A program made the translations under genes and the position numbers. From the NCBI RefSeq assembly GCF_964355755.1, contig NC_092675.1:15887312-15947311 (forward strand): a DNA stretch of 60,000 nucleotides. The letters are read 5' to 3'. The stretch comes from Antedon mediterranea. Lineage: Eukaryota; Echinodermata; Crinoidea; Comatulida; Antedonidae. Numbering within the stretch: the stretch's first letter is position 1; each line of letters opens with the position of its first letter. This document shows, piece by piece, positions 56,886-60,000 of the stretch. A model generated the notes under the pieces. It was not told the origin of the DNA. It ran no database searches and saw only the letters and a list, made by a program, of their open reading frames with translations.

Positions 56886-57335
56886 ATAAGAAATCTTTCA
56901 AAAAAGAAATGTAAAGTAAAGAATCCGAGCTCTCAAAGTACGTATGGTCTTTGAAAAGTAACGGTGTGATGTTTACAATTAAATGGAAAATAATTGAATA
57001 TTCTTCCACTAAGAACGCCGCTTAATAATGGGCGTTGTAGCCTTTGCCTCGATAAAAAGTTGTGTATTTTAAATGCAAACAAAACACATTTTTAAACAAA
57101 AGGTCTGAACTGATTTCAAAATGTCGCCATAACAAGAAAATCTACCTACCACCTGACTGAAGCCTTATAACATCTCGAGATACGGTATTATTCGGTCTAT
57201 CTGAAGATCGTTTCACGTGAAACACCGTGTAATAGGCGTCCGTGTTCCATCTAATTTTACTCTTGATTCCAATTGAGCACTTCTGCAGCCTCAACGCATC
57301 TATATAAATATACCCAGCTCCTTATTTGTTGAGCA
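56886..57335. other. No recognised feature
   Basis: Between the second Penelope-like fragment and the LINE 3' end I see no gene or repeat that I can name. Confidence 0.4.
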
Positions 57336-57339
57336 CTCT

Positions 57340-60000
57340 TTTTTTTTTCTCTTTTGTGGCGCAAACACCACTTTTATTCATATTCATGTTATCTCATATT
57401 ACATAAAATCGTATTATTTAACTTGTAAATGTAGTTACAGTTCATAAGTAACATTTTTACATATATGAATTCTGTAGGCCCTATTACTCCTTTTTTCATT
57501 AATTTTCTTATATTTTGCTATACACTTGACAGGATCATCATTATCATCTATCCCGTTTTAAAATAGTTCACACATTTTCATTTGTTTGATTTCATTTTAC
57601 AACCCGGATTGTACAATATAATTATTTATATACATGATAAAAAGAAATATAAAAAAAAAAACAAAAAACAACAATAATAGCTCAGTACCACCAGTAACCC
57701 GTATCACAGTAATTCATTTTCTGATAATCGTATCAAATTAGAAATTATATTAGCATAATAGTATTTCTTAAAGCTACCCATTTTTCTATATTTGTTTCTT
57801 TATTGTTATATGTTTCACATTCAATGTTATATAACATATTGCTTTTAAATGAATTCCATAACGATTTACCCACTGGCTTATTTAGTGCTGATAACATTTT
57901 TATTCTATAAATAGTAAATGCTGCAAAAGTGTAAATATAATCTATTAGCTTATCTCCCGTTCCTAGTATTAATTGTTTAAATGATATATTATTGTGGTTT
58001 AAACTTACAAAGATACTAAGCATTTTCCTCCAAAATTTCTGAATAAATCTACAACTAAAAAACAAATGATTTTCATTTTCAATTTCTCCACATTTGTCAC
58101 ACGTTTGTGTTTCCTTAACTTTCCACTGATACAGCCGTTTGTTGGTAGGCAGTATTCTTGTAACATCTTATAATTGAATGGTGCTAGTTTCTTATCTTTC
58201 ATTTTACATACTTTCCGTAACCAAGATGTTTTCCAATCTATGTTGTTATCTTACTTACTTGAATCTTACTTGAATCTTCGGGCTCTTGATTAAGGCAAAT
58301 GCCTTTTAAACGCCCTCCATTTCTTCTGTATTTATCTAGAATTGGTAGCAAAATTTATCTCCCATTGCTCTGTCTTTGTTTAGTTGATCCTTGAATGCAT
58401 TTATGTTTTCTGCTTGTACTGTAGTGTGGTATAGATTGTTCCATGTGTTGACGATTCTACATGAAAAGGAGTGGCTTCTGATTTTCAGTCGGGCTCTTGG
58501 CTTTCTTAATTTGAATTGATGGCCCCTTGTTCTACTGTCCTCTCTAAAGTCAAAAAAGGTTTCGGCTTCAATATCATCCAAGCCCTTGATAATTTTAAAC
58601 ACTTGTATAATGTCCGCTCTCCTTCTTCTGTAATTCAGTGTAGGTAATCCAAGCTCTTTTAATCTCTGATCGTAAGATTTATCTCTTAACTTTTTGACAA
58701 TTTTAGTGGCCCTACGCTGCACTCTTTCAAGCTTATCCAAATCACCTTTTAGGAGAGGGTACCATATACAGCTTGCGTATTCCAGATGAGGTCGAATTAT
58801 ACTTTTATAAAGGGGCAGGAACATATCCTTATCCATGTAAGCAAAAGATCGCCTTACCAATCCAATGAGTCTATTTGCTTTATTTACAGCTTCATTCGTA
58901 TGTAGTGAAAATTTTAAAGACTGATCAAAAGTAACTCCAAGGTCCTTTTCAGTATTGGCATTTGGCAGATCCTCGTCACCTTCCTCTGTTGGCATAGTGA
59001 ATTGCATTTGTGGATTTGAATTTCCATAATGTATTACTTTACATTTATTAATGTTGAATTTCAGCTGCCATCTTTTAGACCAATCGGATAATGCCTTGAG
59101 ATCATTTTGAACAGTATCATTTCTGTTTTCATACACAACATTAAACATCTTAGTGTCATCTGCAAACATCCATACTTTAGATTTAACTGCATCAGGTAGG
59201 TCGTTTATGAAAATGATAAATAATAAAGGGCCTAACACGCTGCCTTGAGGGACTCCGCTTTTAACCGTAATCATTGAAGTACTCTTCCCATTTTAGTTGT
59301 GACATTGGAATAATGAAATATTCTTTCACAAACCATGAGTATATTAGTTTGGTAGTATTAATCTCATACTTGGTCCCAACTAACTCATCATTATCATCAC
59401 AATTGAAAATATCTACCTCCTTAATAACACGTTTCCATTGAATGGGTATTGCCTTAATAATGCACAAATACTCATTTAACCAGTTTGTTTTACATTGTAG
59501 TTTCACCAGTATTTCGTTTGATATTAAAAAAGTGTTCTTATTAACAATATCTTTAATACTGATAATGCCACTGTCAATCCAATGCTTGTAGAAAATCGAT
59601 TTTTTTTTAGTTTAACGTAGTGGTTTCCCCACAGTTGCTCATTCATTAAATCGTTATAAGTTTCAGGTTTTTTTTAGAGATTCTGTTATAATTTATATAG
59701 GCTTTTATCATATTTTTGTAAAACAGTGGAATTTTATCAGAATTAACATCAATAATGCTAACATGACATATTAAGTAAAACATTAACATCACTTATTTTT
59801 TTAATATAATACATTGGAATATTTTTCCATTTAGCACCATCATCATTCATAATTCTTTTTAACCAGCCACACATGAGTGCGTTAACATGAAGAGTAAAAT
59901 GAGGCATTTTAATGCCTCCCATCTCATCATCACCAATTTTTCTTTTTATCTTTTCCCTTTTATTGTTCCAAATAAAATTATATATTAGATTTGTAACTTG
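57340..60000 (-). mobile_element. L1/Tx1-like LINE, 3' part, interrupted
   Basis: On the minus strand from the right edge: I-Y-N-F-I-W-N-N-K, G-G-I-K-M-P-H-F, G-W-L-K-R-I (59780-60000), then W-L-N-E-Y-L, W-K-R-V-I-K-E-V and K-L-I-Y-S-W-F-V (59261-59506). After the inserted LINE (about 58248-59270) come D-W-K-T-S-W-L-R-K-V-C-K-M-K-D and F-N-Y-K-M-L, then H-L-F-F-S-C-R-F-I-Q-K-F-W (57745-58230), as in the C-terminal ORF2 of Tx1-type elements. It has a frameshift near 58140 and several stops. The 3' end is near 57340 with an A-rich tail. It continues beyond the window. Confidence 0.75.
58248..59270 (-). mobile_element. jockey/CR1-like LINE inserted in the Tx1-like LINE
   Basis: It is 5'-truncated and begins in RT motif V-K-S-G-V-P-Q-G-S-V-L-G-P. 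It has an open frame (58336-59274, 312 codons) with F-A-D-D-T-K (the catalytic YADD-type box), N-I-N-K-C-K-V-I-H-Y-G, L-G-V-T-F-D and Y-A-S-C-I-W-Y-P, and a C-terminal domain to F-K-D-Q-L-N. The 3' end at about 58248-58262 is a short repeat (cttacttgaat twice on the plus strand). The open frame is intact within the truncated part, so insertion is recent. Confidence 0.88.

Overview
This window is AT-rich animal genomic DNA with introns, short tandem arrays and many transposable elements. It is not prokaryotic. Five consecutive HYR (hyalin-repeat) exons with immunoglobulin and fibronectin III exons, together with Penelope-like, Tx1-like and jockey/CR1-like retroelements, point to a marine invertebrate deuterostome. 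An echinoderm is the best guess and a feather star is possible, but the sequence alone cannot settle the taxon.

The only real protein-coding host gene I can support lies on the minus strand. Its start codon is at 22821, and it runs leftward off the window past position 94. I trace 16 exons, plus one possible 9-bp microexon, by reading frame, splice sites and intron phase. They give 891 codons in a continuous frame: signal peptide, short Thr-rich stalk exons, five HYR domains, one Tie/MEGF-like EGF module, two Ig domains, one complete FN3 domain and the first part of a second. Nearly every intron is phase 1. The architecture is that of a large cell-surface receptor or adhesion protein, but the membrane and cytoplasmic parts lie outside the window. 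A candidate 5' non-coding exon and promoter lie at about 44.25-44.6 kb, which would make the first intron about 21 kb.

The introns hold a piggyBac-like MITE (TTAA plus a 13-bp inverted repeat), other MITEs, a tRNA-derived SINE and a 28-copy 39-bp minisatellite. They also hold a decayed triplication of the start of an Ig exon. From 22.8 to 44 kb I see no coding sequence. This stretch has LINE fragments, two SINEs, several MITEs, a 23-copy 22-bp array with a NotI-type palindrome in every unit, and further minisatellites.

From 45 kb to the right end the sequence is almost entirely mobile DNA. There is a tandem pair of tRNA-Glu-like repeat units, with two more at 52.5 kb. A minus-strand Penelope-like element (about 47.3-52.4 kb) is split by a 4.27-kb DNA transposon with TTAA target sites and about 660-bp inverted repeats. 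That transposon carries a decayed gene for a C2H2/acidic protein. Next come an element with long arms built of repeats at 53-55.4 kb and plus-strand Penelope-like fragments. Between those fragments is a sequence that folds as a complete type I hammerhead ribozyme (56344-56392). The right end is an L1/Tx1-like LINE on the minus strand, interrupted by a jockey/CR1-like LINE.

The most interesting items are the TTAA long-TIR element with its C2H2 gene, the hammerhead ribozyme, the five-HYR receptor, the altered anticodon loop in the tRNA-like units, and the NotI-palindrome array.
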